From positions 56,213 to 120,212 of the forward strand of contig CADASU010000003.1 in the NCBI GenBank assembly GCA_902790675.1: a stretch of DNA of 64,000 nucleotides, read 5' to 3'. Of the stretch, positions 44,366 to 55,000 are shown piece by piece. Below the pieces are notes generated by a model that did no database searches, was not told where the DNA came from, and saw only the letters and a list, made by a program, of their open reading frames with translations. The first letter of the stretch is position 1. Every line of letters starts with the position of its first letter. A program made the position numbers and the translations under genes. The stretch comes from Oscillospiraceae bacterium. Its GTDB lineage: Bacteria > Bacillota > Clostridia > Oscillospirales > Ruminococcaceae.

Positions 44366-45418
44366 TCATTTTATTAGCAAGCTCTTAATTTCATTTGGAG
44401 ATACTTTATATCGTATGCCTTCAATGATGTAAATCAAGTTTGAAATTTCTATTTGAGATAAAACATAAAACGCATAAAAAACCGTAGAAACATTGTTAGA
44501 TAAATGCAAATAATGTTTACATAGTTTGTTTTTAAGTCTAGAAGCATAGTTTTCTATATAATAGACTTCGGTTTCAGATATTTTATTTATTTTATAATTA
44601 TTTGAAAATAAATCTTGCATCAATTTATTTAGTTGATCTGAGCTAGAAGAAGAAATTGCCTCTTCAATTTTATCTTTAGTTAGAGATCTAAAGAATGGAA
44701 AAATGCGACTTTTTATTTGGCCAGGATTAGATTTAAATAAAACTTTTTCTCTATATATATTGCATATGTTCAAAATGTCTAATCTGGTTCCGGTTAAACG
44801 ATTTAGTTCCATTCTTTCAGATTTTTTTGATTTGTGATTTATTATATTAAATAAGCGCTTAAAAAAGTGACTATACATAGAGTGCTCGCACGATATATAG
44901 TTTATTTTGGGCTCTTCATATGTTGGTTTGTGTTTAAGCAATACTTTGTAATAATGAGTATTATTTAAACATTCAAGTAAATCATCAAAAGATCTTGCTT
45001 TAGCTAGTTCTAACAGGTTAACACGGCATTTTGATATAAGAAAGCCAGGCAACGACACTATGAATTCACTAGGATTATTTGCTTTTAATAATAATATCAT
45101 TCGCAATATTTCGAGTATTTCAAACTCTTCAATTATCATTTTAAACATGGCATTTTCATTGTTGTTCAGATAGTGATATATTTTTGAATAGTTCTCAAAA
45201 GCTTGCTTCTTAATTAGAACTTCTAGCTGACCTCTATGGATGGTAACTTCATTAACATTGTTTAATATAGTTGAATAAGTTGTATGATTTTTAAGATATG
45301 CGGCAATGTCTGGGACACTTTTACACATGATAAGGTCCTCATATTGCTTGGATTTTAGCATATTTCCATACATAGTTCGAGTCTTAGCAATAACTGAATT
45401 ATCGGAAAAAATAGACAT
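44366..45418 (-). CDS. atpC: A/V-type ATPase subunit C (d)
   Basis: 350 residues, all-helical, Leu- and Ile-rich, with the N-terminal KTRTMYGNMLKSKQYEDL and repeated YLxxxxxY-like segments of the C/d family. It caps the membrane rotor and receives the D-F shaft. Confidence 0.85.
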   Translation of the reverse strand: MSIFSDNSVIAKTRTMYGNMLKSKQYEDLIMCKSVPDIAAYLKNHTTYSTILNNVNEVTIHRGQLEVLIKKQAFENYSKIYHYLNNNENAMFKMIIEEFEILEILRMILLLKANNPSEFIVSLPGFLISKCRVNLLELAKARSFDDLLECLNNTHYYKVLLKHKPTYEEPKINYISCEHSMYSHFFKRLFNIINHKSKKSERMELNRLTGTRLDILNICNIYREKVLFKSNPGQIKSRIFPFFRSLTKDKIEEAISSSSSDQLNKLMQDLFSNNYKINKISETEVYYIENYASRLKNKLCKHYLHLSNNVSTVFYAFYVLSQIEISNLIYIIEGIRYKVSPNEIKSLLIK

Positions 45419-45458
45419 CTTTAATCAACCTTCTTTTTATATAGATATAATTCTGAAT

Positions 45459-45770
45459 TTATTTTGACAGTGTGCTTAATACTATGTCTTTAACCCATTT
45501 ATTGCAATTTTCGTTATATATTTGTTCTAGAGTTTTTCGATCTGATTGATATTTCTGTTCTAATATTGAAATTTGTTCTTCAAAATTTTCCAATTCACAC
45601 TTTTCAAAATCAGACAATTTTTGATTTGCTTCATTTTTCATGTTGGTAATAATATCTTGCTTTTTTTTATTTATATTTTTTAATATATCTTTATTTTTAT
45701 TTTTAGCTGATTTAATTTTTTCTTGAGCAATATTGTCAATTTTTAAAACCTCTGTTATTAATTGATCCAT
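45459..45770 (-). CDS. A/V-type ATPase G/H-type peripheral stalk subunit
   Basis: 103 residues, almost one continuous Lys/Glu/Gln-rich coiled coil from about 10 to 90. It is the first gene of the operon, in the place normally held by the G/H subunit that pairs with E. Identified by size, composition and context more than by motif. Confidence 0.75.
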   Translation of the reverse strand: MDQLITEVLKIDNIAQEKIKSAKNKNKDILKNINKKKQDIITNMKNEANQKLSDFEKCELENFEEQISILEQKYQSDRKTLEQIYNENCNKWVKDIVLSTLSK

Positions 45771-45821
45771 AAAAGCTCACTCCTAATTTTATATAAAATA
45801 CTACAATAATCGATACAGTAC

Positions 45822-45850
45822 ATTCTATCACATCTATTTATTTTTAACAA
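45822..45850 (-). promoter_or_regulatory. Promoter of the A/V-ATPase operon
   Basis: Minus strand TTGTTA (45845-45850), 17-base spacer, TAGAAT (45822-45827) with a TG before it, 52 bases ahead of the first gene. Confidence 0.55.
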
Positions 45851-45875
45851 TGAATTATAAGTACAAAAAACGCTC

Positions 45876-45917
45876 AAAAAACACTAATTATATTGTGCAA
45901 TATGCACAATGTGTTTT
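45876..45917 (-). terminator. Terminator after the UPF0210 gene
   Basis: The inner perfect inverted repeat ATTGTGCA/TGCACAAT (45892-45899 with 45903-45910) lies within an outer AAAACAC/GTGTTTT pairing; read on the minus strand it ends in T. Confidence 0.65.
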
Positions 45918-45929
45918 AATTTAAAAATA

Positions 45930-47285
45930 TCAATTTTTTAAGCTCTGTATTGGAGCAGGAATTGTTCCGCCTCTTGATATAAATTTTAAAGGAGATGCAA
46001 CACCTACATTCATAACCGGACCAGAACCCAGCAAACCTCCAAAATTGAGTTCTTCGCCAATAGATTTATTTATAGCTGGAATTAATCTTACTGCTGTTGT
46101 TTTCGAATTTATCATTCCTATTGCTGCTTCATCTGCTATTATTGCAGATATAGTTTCGGGGGTAGAACTGCCAGGAATAACTATCATATCTAGTCCAACA
46201 GAGCATACTGCGGTCATAGCTTCAAGCTTTTCTATTTTTAAAGTACCGCATCTAGCTGCGTCAATCATGCCAGCATCTTCTGTTACAGGAATAAATGCAC
46301 CAGATAGCCCGCCAACTTTTGAGGAGGCCATAACGCCCCCTTTTTTTACAGCATCATTAAGTAATGCTAAAGTAGCCGTGGTTCCAGGACATCCACATTT
46401 TTCTAAACCAATTTCTTCCAATATATGCGCTACAGAATCACCGATTGCTGGAGTTGGAGCTAAAGATAAATCTACGATACCAAACGGCATATTCAATGCT
46501 TTAGCAGCTTCTGTTCCAACTAACATCCCAGCTCTTGTTATTTTGAATGCTGTTTTTTTGATTATATCTGAAATTTCTGTCATATTTGAATTTGGACATT
46601 TTTTGATAGCAGAATGGACTACTCCGGGACCAGATACTCCTACATTGATTATGCAATCTGGTTCTCCAGGCCCATGAAAAGCACCTGCCATAAAAGGATT
46701 GTCATTTGGAGCATTGCAAAAAACCACTAATTTTGCGGCACCTATACAATTTTTATCTGATGTCATCTCTGCGGTTTTTTTAATTATCTTTCCCATTAAA
46801 GCAACAGCATCCATATTAATTCCCGATTTTGTTGAGCCAATATTTACTGATGAACAAATATAGTTTGTTTCCGCTAAAGCGTAAGGAATAGACTCTATTA
46901 ATTCTTTATCACCAGCTGAAAATCCTTTTTGTACTAATGCAGAGTATCCTCCAATAAAATCCACGCCACATTTTTTTGCTACTTTTTCAAGGATATATGC
47001 AAATTTAATTGGGCTTTGCTTAGTGCATGATGATATAATAGATATGGGAGTAACAGAAATTCGTTTATTAATTATGGGTATGCCGTACTTATTTGATATA
47101 TTTTCACAAACATTAACTAAATTTTCAGCTTTTTTGCATATTTTATCATATACTTTTTCACAAGCGATATCTATTGAGGGATGAATGCAATCTAAAAGGG
47201 AAATGCCCATAGTAACAGTTCGAATATCTAGGTGCTCATTTTCTATCATATCTATCGTTTCGATAATATTATTTGTGTTAATCAT
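45930..47285 (-). CDS. UPF0210 (PFL-like, DUF711) protein
   Basis: 451 residues, close to the family norm, with [13 protein letters not shown] at the N-terminus, [25 protein letters not shown] and [22 protein letters not shown]. The family is conserved and distantly like pyruvate-formate lyase, but without a proven activity. It lies 19 bases after the ACT-domain gene, an arrangement seen in many Firmicutes. Confidence 0.9.
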   Translation of the reverse strand: MINTNNIIETIDMIENEHLDIRTVTMGISLLDCIHPSIDIACEKVYDKICKKAENLVNVCENISNKYGIPIINKRISVTPISIISSCTKQSPIKFAYILEKVAKKCGVDFIGGYSALVQKGFSAGDKELIESIPYALAETNYICSSVNIGSTKSGINMDAVALMGKIIKKTAEMTSDKNCIGAAKLVVFCNAPNDNPFMAGAFHGPGEPDCIINVGVSGPGVVHSAIKKCPNSNMTEISDIIKKTAFKITRAGMLVGTEAAKALNMPFGIVDLSLAPTPAIGDSVAHILEEIGLEKCGCPGTTATLALLNDAVKKGGVMASSKVGGLSGAFIPVTEDAGMIDAARCGTLKIEKLEAMTAVCSVGLDMIVIPGSSTPETISAIIADEAAIGMINSKTTAVRLIPAINKSIGEELNFGGLLGSGPVMNVGVASPLKFISRGGTIPAPIQSLKN

Positions 47286-47303
47286 TAAATATTTTGCTCC
47301 TTT

Positions 47304-47573
47304 TTATATTTTGTGCATAGAATTAAAAATATCTTCATGCATAACGTGAATTTTCATTCCTAATTTTTTGCCAACGCTTTCAAGTTCTTCTTTAAATTCT
47401 TTTAAGCTTGAGTTCATATTGTCTATGTTAATAATCATAATCATATTGAATAGATTATTTATTATGTTCTGATTAACTTCTAATATATTTGAATTATAGT
47501 TTGCACACACTGTGCTTATTGTGGAAAGAATTCCTACTTGATCGTGACCCATAACGGTTATAATGGCTTTCAT
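47304..47573 (-). CDS. ACT-domain protein (UPF0237)
   Basis: 89 residues from the ATG 7 bases after AAGGAGA. One ACT domain with MKAIITVMGHDQVGILSTIST covers most of the chain. ACT domains bind small ligands such as amino acids. Its usual partner is the UPF0210 protein next door. Confidence 0.9.
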   Translation of the reverse strand: MKAIITVMGHDQVGILSTISTVCANYNSNILEVNQNIINNLFNMIMIINIDNMNSSLKEFKEELESVGKKLGMKIHVMHEDIFNSMHKI

Positions 47574-47622
47574 AAAATTTCTCCTTAAAATCATTATTAA
47601 TAATCATATCGTTAGTTTTTAA

Positions 47623-49014
47623 TTACTTCAAAGATGATAGATATTTATCTATTGCGTTTGATGCTTTTTTACCAGCGCCCATAGCTAAAATTACTGTGGC
47701 AGAACCAGTTACCACATCACCGCCTGCAAAAACACCTTCCTTAGAAGTTAAACCAGTTTGTTCGTTAACTATTAAACCTCCCCAGTCATTTGTTTTAAGA
47801 CCAGGCGTGTTGTTTTTTATTAATGGATTGGGTGATGTTCCTATAGATATTACTACACAGTCTATATCTATTTCAAAATCGCTATTTTCTTTTTGTATAG
47901 GACGTCTTCTGCCAGATTGATCTGGCTCGCCTAGCATCATTTCAGAACATATTATTTTATTTGCAAAGTAGTTGGAATCTCCTTGTATTTCTTTTGGATT
48001 ACATAAAGTTTTAAAAATAATGCCCTCTTCTTTGGCATGCTCGATTTCTTCCATCCTTGCTGGCATTTCTTTTTCGCTTCTTCTATATATTACATATACC
48101 TTTTCCGCACCGAGACGCTTTGCCGATCTAGCAGCATCCATAGCAACGTTTCCTCCGCCAACAATCGCCACTTTTTTACATTTTTTGATAGGAGTACTTG
48201 AATCTGGCATATATGCTTTCATTAGATTTATTCTTGTCAAAAATTCGTTAGCTGAATAGACTCCGTTTAAATTTTCTCCTGGAATATTCATAAAGCGGGG
48301 AAGTCCTGCGCCAGAACCAATAAATATAGCTTTATAATTTTGGCTAAAAAGTTCGTCTATAGTAATGCTACTGCCAATTACTATGTTTGTTTTTATTTCA
48401 ACCCCCATATTTTCGAGATTTTGTAGTTCTTTTTCAACAATGTTTTTAGGTAGTCTAAATTCTGGGATGCCATATACCAATACTCCGCCTGGAATATGTA
48501 GTGCCTCAAAAATAGTTACTTTATATCCTTTTTTTGCTAAATCTCCAGCACAGGCCAAACCAGCTGGGCCAGAACCTACAATTGCAACTTTTTGTTTGCT
48601 ACTGTTTTTGGGCTTAGATTGCTTTTTAACATTTTTATTATGCCAATCTGCAACAAATCTTTCCAAATTGCCTATTGCAACCGGCTCACCTTTAATGCCT
48701 CTAACACATTTACTCTCACACTGAACTTCTTGCGGGCAAACACGACCACAAACCGCTGGCAAAGAAGATGATTTGCTTATTATATCATATGCTTCTTCAA
48801 ATTTTTTTTCTTTAATTTTAGAAATAAAATTAGGAATATCTATTGAAACAGGGCACATAGATACGCATGGTTTGTTTTTGCAATTTAAGCATCTATTTGC
48901 CTCATTGATAGCTTGCTCTTCAGTATATCCTAAAGCTACTTCGCTAAAATTTGTGATCCGTGTGGAAGGATCTTGATGGGGCATTTTAGTTTTTTCTAAG
49001 CTCATGTTTGGCAT
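47623..49014 (-). CDS. nfnB: NADH-dependent ferredoxin:NADP+ oxidoreductase, large subunit
   Basis: 463 residues of the glutamate-synthase small-subunit type. N-terminal iron-sulfur cysteines (CLNCKNKPCVSMCPVSID, and CGRVCPQEVQCESKCVRG) are followed by an FAD motif (VAIVGSGPAGLACAGDLAKKG) and an NADPH motif (VAIVGGGNVAMDAARSAKRLG). By itself it could be read as GltD, but the gene 2 bases upstream is the NfnA type, so NfnAB is the better call: electron-bifurcating transfer between NADPH, NAD+ and ferredoxin. Confidence 0.9.
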   Translation of the reverse strand: MPNMSLEKTKMPHQDPSTRITNFSEVALGYTEEQAINEANRCLNCKNKPCVSMCPVSIDIPNFISKIKEKKFEEAYDIISKSSSLPAVCGRVCPQEVQCESKCVRGIKGEPVAIGNLERFVADWHNKNVKKQSKPKNSSKQKVAIVGSGPAGLACAGDLAKKGYKVTIFEALHIPGGVLVYGIPEFRLPKNIVEKELQNLENMGVEIKTNIVIGSSITIDELFSQNYKAIFIGSGAGLPRFMNIPGENLNGVYSANEFLTRINLMKAYMPDSSTPIKKCKKVAIVGGGNVAMDAARSAKRLGAEKVYVIYRRSEKEMPARMEEIEHAKEEGIIFKTLCNPKEIQGDSNYFANKIICSEMMLGEPDQSGRRRPIQKENSDFEIDIDCVVISIGTSPNPLIKNNTPGLKTNDWGGLIVNEQTGLTSKEGVFAGGDVVTGSATVILAMGAGKKASNAIDKYLSSLK

Positions 49015-49016
49015 TT

Positions 49017-49856
49017 TTAATTTGCTCCTTTAAAAATATTACAAGTTTTTTCATATGATTTTTTTTCAAAGTCTTTATACATTTTAGACCTATAAATAGC
49101 TTCATCAAAATTTACTAAATGTCCATCAAAATCTGGACCATCTACGCATGCAAATTTTGTTTTCCCTCCAACAGTTAATCTACATCCTCCACACATTCCT
49201 GTTCCGTCTATCATTATTGGATTCATAGATATGGTTGTTTTTATATTGTGCTTTTTTGTTAATTCAGAAACAGATTTCATCATTACTAAAGGACCGATAG
49301 CAATCACTTTATCATATTTTTCGCCACTTTTTATAAGTCTTTCTAGAGCTGTTGTTACGAGGCCTTTGTTTCCGATAGATCCGTCGTCACTCATTAATAT
49401 TAGCTTATCCGATATTTTTTCAAATTCGTTTTTTAAAATAACTAATTCTTTATTTCTAAAACCTATAATGGAGTGTACAACAGTATTTTGCGAATTTAAA
49501 TATTTTGCGATTGGATATGCTATTGCACATCCAACTCCGCCGCCTATTACAGCAACTTTGTTTAAATTATCTAATTGTGATGCTTTACCTAAAGGACCAA
49601 CTAAATCGTTAATATAGTCATTTTCATTTAGACAGTTTAATTGTTTTGTTGTTGATCCAACTATTTGAAATATTATAGTTACTGTACCATTTTCTTTGTT
49701 ATAATCGGCAATAGTTAGAGGAATTCGCTCTCCATCTTTATCTACTCTTAATATTAAAAACTGCCCTGGTTTAGCTTTGTTGGCTATAATGGGGGCTTCT
49801 ATTTCCATTAAAGACACCGTGTTATTTAGAACTTTCTTTTCTATGATTTTAAACAC
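49017..49856 (-). CDS. nfnA: NADH-dependent ferredoxin:NADP+ oxidoreductase, small subunit
   Basis: 279 residues from GTG 49856 with GGAGG upstream. It is a ferredoxin-NADP reductase fold: FAD part with RIPLTIADYN, NAD part with VAVIGGGVGCAIAYPIAKYL, and 2Fe-2S cysteines in GTGMCGGCRLTVGGKTKFAC near the C-terminus. In bifurcating Nfn this subunit carries the NAD site. PyrK and SudB are relatives, but coupling to nfnB supports NfnA. Confidence 0.9.
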   Translation of the reverse strand: MFKIIEKKVLNNTVSLMEIEAPIIANKAKPGQFLILRVDKDGERIPLTIADYNKENGTVTIIFQIVGSTTKQLNCLNENDYINDLVGPLGKASQLDNLNKVAVIGGGVGCAIAYPIAKYLNSQNTVVHSIIGFRNKELVILKNEFEKISDKLILMSDDGSIGNKGLVTTALERLIKSGEKYDKVIAIGPLVMMKSVSELTKKHNIKTTISMNPIMIDGTGMCGGCRLTVGGKTKFACVDGPDFDGHLVNFDEAIYRSKMYKDFEKKSYEKTCNIFKGAN

Positions 49857-49903
49857 TGACCAAAACCTCCAAATATTTGTGAGTTTAATTTAAATTATAA
49901 CAT

Positions 49904-49932
49904 ATTATACTATAAATTAAATATGTATTCAA
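49904..49932 (-). promoter_or_regulatory. Promoter of nfnAB and downstream genes
   Basis: Minus strand TTGAAT (49927-49932), 17-base spacer, TATAAT (49904-49909). The rest of the gap 49933-50168 holds no gene I can see. Confidence 0.6.
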
Positions 49933-50168
49933 CATATAACAGTTGGTGATATTAACAGATTACTAAATATATATTTTTTATAGCATAAATAAATTTTATT
50001 TAGAATATAGTTTTATTATTTTAGTAGTTGATTATTAAAAAATTTATGATTATTGAAAGTTATAGTTTTATTTGCTATAATGTTGACGAGTGTTGTAGGT
50101 TTGGTTTTAGTTATATTATTATCGCTTTTTTGTATAATATTAAATCAATAGAATTGGAGATTATAAAA

Positions 50169-52034
50169 ATGATGGTTATGAATAAAAAATTAAAAATTAT
50201 GTTTTTAAGAGTAACGTTGTCTGCTATTTTTTTGGTCTCTATAATGTTTTTATCTGTGGATGGATGGACTAAGTTTTTTCTGTTTTTGATTCCATATTTT
50301 ATAATTGGCTGGGATGTTGTTTATAAAACAATTAAACATTTGTGTAAGTTTGATTTACTAGATGAAAATTCACTGATGTTTATTGCAACGGTTGGTGCTT
50401 TTGCTTTGGGAGAATATGTTGAAGCTGTTGTTGTTATTTTATTATATCAAATAGGGGAGTTATTTCAAGATTATGCCGTCGATTATTCACGTAAGTCTAT
50501 ATCTTCTTTAATGGATATAAGGCCAGATTATGCTAACTTGAAGTGTGAAAATAATATATTGCAAGTTGCTCCCGAAAAAGTTAATGTGGGAGATGTTATA
50601 GTTGTAAAGCCTGGCGAAAAAATACCATTAGATGGCATCATAAAAAGTGGGTCTTCGACTTTAGATACATCATCCATGACAGGAGAATCGGTTCCTAAGT
50701 TTTTCGATAAGGGAGACGAGGTAGTTAGTGGATATGTTAATATAAGCGGTTTATTAGAAGTTGAGGTAAGCAAGGCTTTTAGTGAATCTACAGTTGTTAA
50801 GGTTTTGAACTTGATTGAAAATGCAAAAAATAAGAAGGCTAAATCTGAAAAGTTTATAAGAAGATTTGCTAAGTATTATACGCCTTGTGTGGTTTTGGCA
50901 GCCTTTTTACTGGCTGTTGTTCCAGCATTGATATTTAATCAGGATGTGGGCGTTTGGGTTGAGCGTGCTTTAATTTTTCTAGTTATATCTTGTCCATGCG
51001 CTTTAGTTATTTCTATTCCTATGAGTTTGTTTGGGGGAATTGGAGGAGCGTCAAAAAATGGAATATTAGTTAAAGGAGGAAATTATTTAGAAATGCTGTC
51101 AAAAATTAATACAGTTATTTTTGACAAAACAGGCACTTTAACTAATGGAAAATTTGACGTTATCGATATTAATGCTGTTAACCTGACAGAATCTGAACTA
51201 ATAGAACTTGCAGCATTGGCCGAAATGCATATAAATAACCCAATTGCTAATTCAATTAAAAATAAGTATGGTGTTCAAAATGTAGATGAATCTAGAATTA
51301 AAAAAGTAACTCAAATTGATGGTATGGGAGTAGAAGCTATTATTGACGACAATATAGTTTGTTTAGGAAATTCCAAGTTTATGGAACATAATAGAGTTAT
51401 TTATGATAGTAGTTCGGATAATATTGGAACTGTAGTTTATATTTCGTTAAATGGAAAGTATGTTGGAAATATAGTAATATCTGATGAAATAAAAGTTAAT
51501 TCTAAAACGGCCATTAAACAACTAAATGATGAAGGAATTGAGAAGCTGGTAATTCTTACTGGAGATAGAAAAACTATTGCTGAAAGTGTTGCAAAAAAAT
51601 TAGAAATTAATAATTGCTATAGTGAATTATTGCCAAATGAAAAAGTGGAAAAATTGGAACAATTTATAAATAATAATGATCGTGATGGTAGAGTTGCTTT
51701 CGTTGGGGATGGTGTTAATGATGCGCCGGCTCTATCGTTAGCTGATGTTGGTATTTCTATGGGCGCGATTGGTTCACAAGCTGCTATGGAAGCTGCGGAT
51801 GTTGTTATAATGGATGATAATATACAAAAAATTCCAATGGCTGTAAAAATATCTAGAAAAACTATGAACATTGTTAGGCAGAATATTATATTTTCTTTGG
51901 GTGTTAAAGCTGTAATTTTATCCTTGGGGGCCGTGGGAATTACTAATATGTGGTTTGCAATATTTGCTGATGTTGGCGTTTCTATAATCGCTATATTAAA
52001 TGCTTTGAGGGCTCTTAGAATTAAAACTAATTAA
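50169..52034 (+). CDS. P1B-type heavy-metal-translocating ATPase (Zn/Cd/Co class likely)
   Basis: 621 residues from ATG 50169, 8 bases after GGAGA; an upstream TTG frame of 47 codons lacks a start signal. Motifs in order: actuator SSMTGESVP, membrane metal site SCPCALVIS, DKTGTLTNG with the phosphorylated Asp, TGDRK, and GDGVNDAPALSLADVGISMG. There is no N-terminal metal-binding domain and no His-rich stretch. The CPC motif and overall pattern resemble ZntA/CadA exporters; metal not certain. It is a single gene, divergent from nfnA. Confidence 0.92.
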   Translation: MMVMNKKLKIMFLRVTLSAIFLVSIMFLSVDGWTKFFLFLIPYFIIGWDVVYKTIKHLCKFDLLDENSLMFIATVGAFALGEYVEAVVVILLYQIGELFQDYAVDYSRKSISSLMDIRPDYANLKCENNILQVAPEKVNVGDVIVVKPGEKIPLDGIIKSGSSTLDTSSMTGESVPKFFDKGDEVVSGYVNISGLLEVEVSKAFSESTVVKVLNLIENAKNKKAKSEKFIRRFAKYYTPCVVLAAFLLAVVPALIFNQDVGVWVERALIFLVISCPCALVISIPMSLFGGIGGASKNGILVKGGNYLEMLSKINTVIFDKTGTLTNGKFDVIDINAVNLTESELIELAALAEMHINNPIANSIKNKYGVQNVDESRIKKVTQIDGMGVEAIIDDNIVCLGNSKFMEHNRVIYDSSSDNIGTVVYISLNGKYVGNIVISDEIKVNSKTAIKQLNDEGIEKLVILTGDRKTIAESVAKKLEINNCYSELLPNEKVEKLEQFINNNDRDGRVAFVGDGVNDAPALSLADVGISMGAIGSQAAMEAADVVIMDDNIQKIPMAVKISRKTMNIVRQNIIFSLGVKAVILSLGAVGITNMWFAIFADVGVSIIAILNALRALRIKTN

Positions 52035-52079
52035 AAAAATAAGTGGTAGCTTTTATTTTTAAGCTACCACTTATTTTTT
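52034..52079. terminator. Bidirectional terminator between the metal ATPase and purL
   Basis: A perfect 19-bp stem (52034-52052 with 52061-52079) overlaps the last bases of both convergent genes and has A/T runs on both sides. Confidence 0.92.
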
Positions 52080-55000
52080 ATTTGAAATATTCTACACCAG
52101 CTCTGAATATTTGTTGATCTTTAACATTTGGTATATTTTTGTATAAATTATTTCCTACTCGTTCGCTATGACCCATTTTTCCGAATATCCTACCATCTGG
52201 GGAGGTTAAACCTTCTATTGCACAGTATGATCCATTAGGATTATATGGCATTGCCATAGTTGCATTACCATTAATGTCGGCGTATTGAGTAGCTATTTGA
52301 CCATTTTGAATCATGTTTTTTATTGTTTGTTCTGAGGCTATTAAGCGACCTTCGCCGTGTGAAATTGGCACTTTAAACGTTTCTCCAACTTGTGTATATT
52401 TTAACCAGGGAGATTTATTTGAAGCAATTCTAGTATTAACAATCATGGATTGATGACGGCCTATTGTATTATATGTAAGGGTAGACAGGTTTTTTGAGGG
52501 GTCAGTTATTTCACCGTGTTCAATCAATCCCAGTTTAATTAATGCTTGAAATCCATTACAAATTCCTAACATTAATCCATCACGTACTTTTAGAAGTTCA
52601 TTTAGTTCTTCTCTTATTGCAATATTTCTGAAAAATGCTGTTATGAATTTGCCGGACCCGTCTGGTTCATCTCCGCCAGAAAATCCACCGGGTATCATTA
52701 CTATATTTGTAGTTTTTAATCTTTTAGCAAATTCATTTATTGATTCAGATATGCTAGTTTCTGTTAAGGTATTAATTACAAAAACATCGCACTTTGCTCC
52801 ATACATTTCAAATTGTTTAACTGTATCATATTCACAATTAGTTCCTGGAAATACTGGTATTAAAACAGATGGAGAAGAAGATTTAATTGAAGGCGATTTT
52901 GATTTTTCCTCGTTTTGATATGATATATTTGCTACTTGAGACATATTGATATCATCAATTTTGGTTGGATAAATTTGTTCTAATGTATTGTTATATGCTC
53001 TTTCGATATCTCTTAAATCTACTATAGTTTTAGAATTTTGTTGAATGACATAATCTTCGATTGTTTCACCAATTACATTTAAATTATCATCATCTTCATT
53101 TATTTCAACCACAAATCCGCCATACGTAGCGTTAAACATAGTTTCGTCATCTATATTTTTGCAAAAATTAAAACCGATCTTATTACCAAAGCACATTTTG
53201 GATATAGCTTCGGCAACGCCTCCTATGCCAATTGCCCACGCTGATTTAATCTTTTTGTTTAAAATTAACTTTTGCATGGTCGAAAATACTTGATTAAGAC
53301 TATCATAGTCTGGTTTGGAGCTGATATTGTGTTTTGGAAGTATTAGTGCTACTTTGCTGCCAGAAAATTTGAACTCTGGAGATATTATATTTTTAGCATC
53401 TGATAAAGAAACTGCAAATGAAACCAGAGTTGGAGGAACATCTATATCTTCAAAAGACCCACTCATAGAGTCTTTTCCTCCAATAGAAGCGATTTTTAAA
53501 TTCATTTGGGCTTTGAGTGCTCCTAATAGAGCAGAAAAAGGCAAGCCCCATCGTTTAGGATCATTTTTAGTACTAGGGAAGTATTCTTGGAAAGTTAGCC
53601 AGCATTTTTTCATTGAGCCACCTGCAGCTATAACTTTTGCAACAGAATCAATTACTGCATATTGAGCAGCGTAAAATGGATTTTGTGAAGATAAAAAGGG
53701 GTTAAATCCCCATGCCATTATTGATGATGTTGAAGTTTCATTCATATTTGGGATTTTTGATACCATAGATTGAGCTTCTGTTGATTGGTTTTCTCCACCA
53801 AGTGGCATCAGTACAGAAGATGCACCTATGGTTGAATCGAACCGCTCAATAAGACCTTTTTGTGAGCAAATATTTAAGTCACTTATATGTTTCAGCCAAT
53901 CCTCTTTAATGTTTTTACGGTTAAATATAGGGGATATGTCCTTGTTTTTGACTTCAACATTAGTTGTTTTTTCAGCACCATTGGAATTTAAAAATTCTCT
54001 GGAAATATTTACTATATTTTTACCATTCCATAGCATAATTAAACGGTTTGTATCTGTTATGTCAGCTACTTTAGTTGCCATTAAATTTTCCGATTTTGCT
54101 TTGTTTAAAAACATTTGCATGTTTTCTTTCGCTATAACAACAGCCATTCTTTCTTGTGATTCCGAGATTGCGAGCTCAGTTCCGTCTAATCCATCATATT
54201 TTTTAGGAATAGAGTTTAAGTCTATGTTTAGCCCGTCTGCCAGTTCTCCAATGGCTACCGATACTCCACCTGCTCCAAAATCATTGCATCTTTTTATAAT
54301 GCGAGTTATTGCTGGATCTCTAAAAAATCGTTGAATTTTTCTTTCTTCCGGAGGATTCCCTTTTTGTACTTCAGCACCACATGACTCTAAAGACGTAGTA
54401 TCATGGGATTTTGATGAACCTGTTGCACCGCCACAACCATCTCTACCAGTTTTTCCTCCAAGTAATATAACAACATCTCCACATGCTGGAATTTCTCTTA
54501 TAACATTTGATTTGGGGGCAGCGCCAACAACAGCACCTATTTCCATCCTTTTAGCTACATATCCTGGATGATATATTTCTTTTACATGGCCAGTTGCAAG
54601 CCCAATTTGGTTGCCATATGATGAATATCCGTTAGCAGAAGTGGTTACTATTTTGCGTTGAGGTAGTTTCCCTTTTATTGTGTCTTTTAATGGTGATGTA
54701 GGATTGGCAGCACCTGTAACTCTCATTGCCTGATATACATAAGAACGTCCAGATAATGGGTCTCTAATTGCACCACCCAAACAAGTTGCAGCTCCACCAA
54801 AGGGTTCGATTTCAGTTGGGTGGTTATGAGTTTCGTTTTTAAACATTAATAACCAATCTTCTAATTTTCCATCAGATTCTACTTTGATTTTTACTGAACA
54901 AGCATTTATTTCTTCACTTTCGTCGAGATCTTTCAATTGTCCGTCAGATTTTAATTTTTTTGCGGCAATGGTGGCAATATCCATTAAAGTTATAGGCCTA

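Noticed and set aside
46045..46677. Long plus-strand open frame of 210 codons
   Set aside because: It is antisense to the conserved UPF0210 gene, has no ribosome binding site and no known motif; a shadow of codon bias.
47623..49014. Glutamate synthase small subunit (gltD)
   Set aside because: The domain type is shared, but the partner gene directly upstream is NfnA-like and no large GltB subunit is present.
50028..50168. Extra 47 N-terminal codons on the metal ATPase as a metal-binding domain
   Set aside because: They hold scattered Cys but no CxxC motif, and start at a TTG without a ribosome binding site; the ATG at 50169 has a good one.
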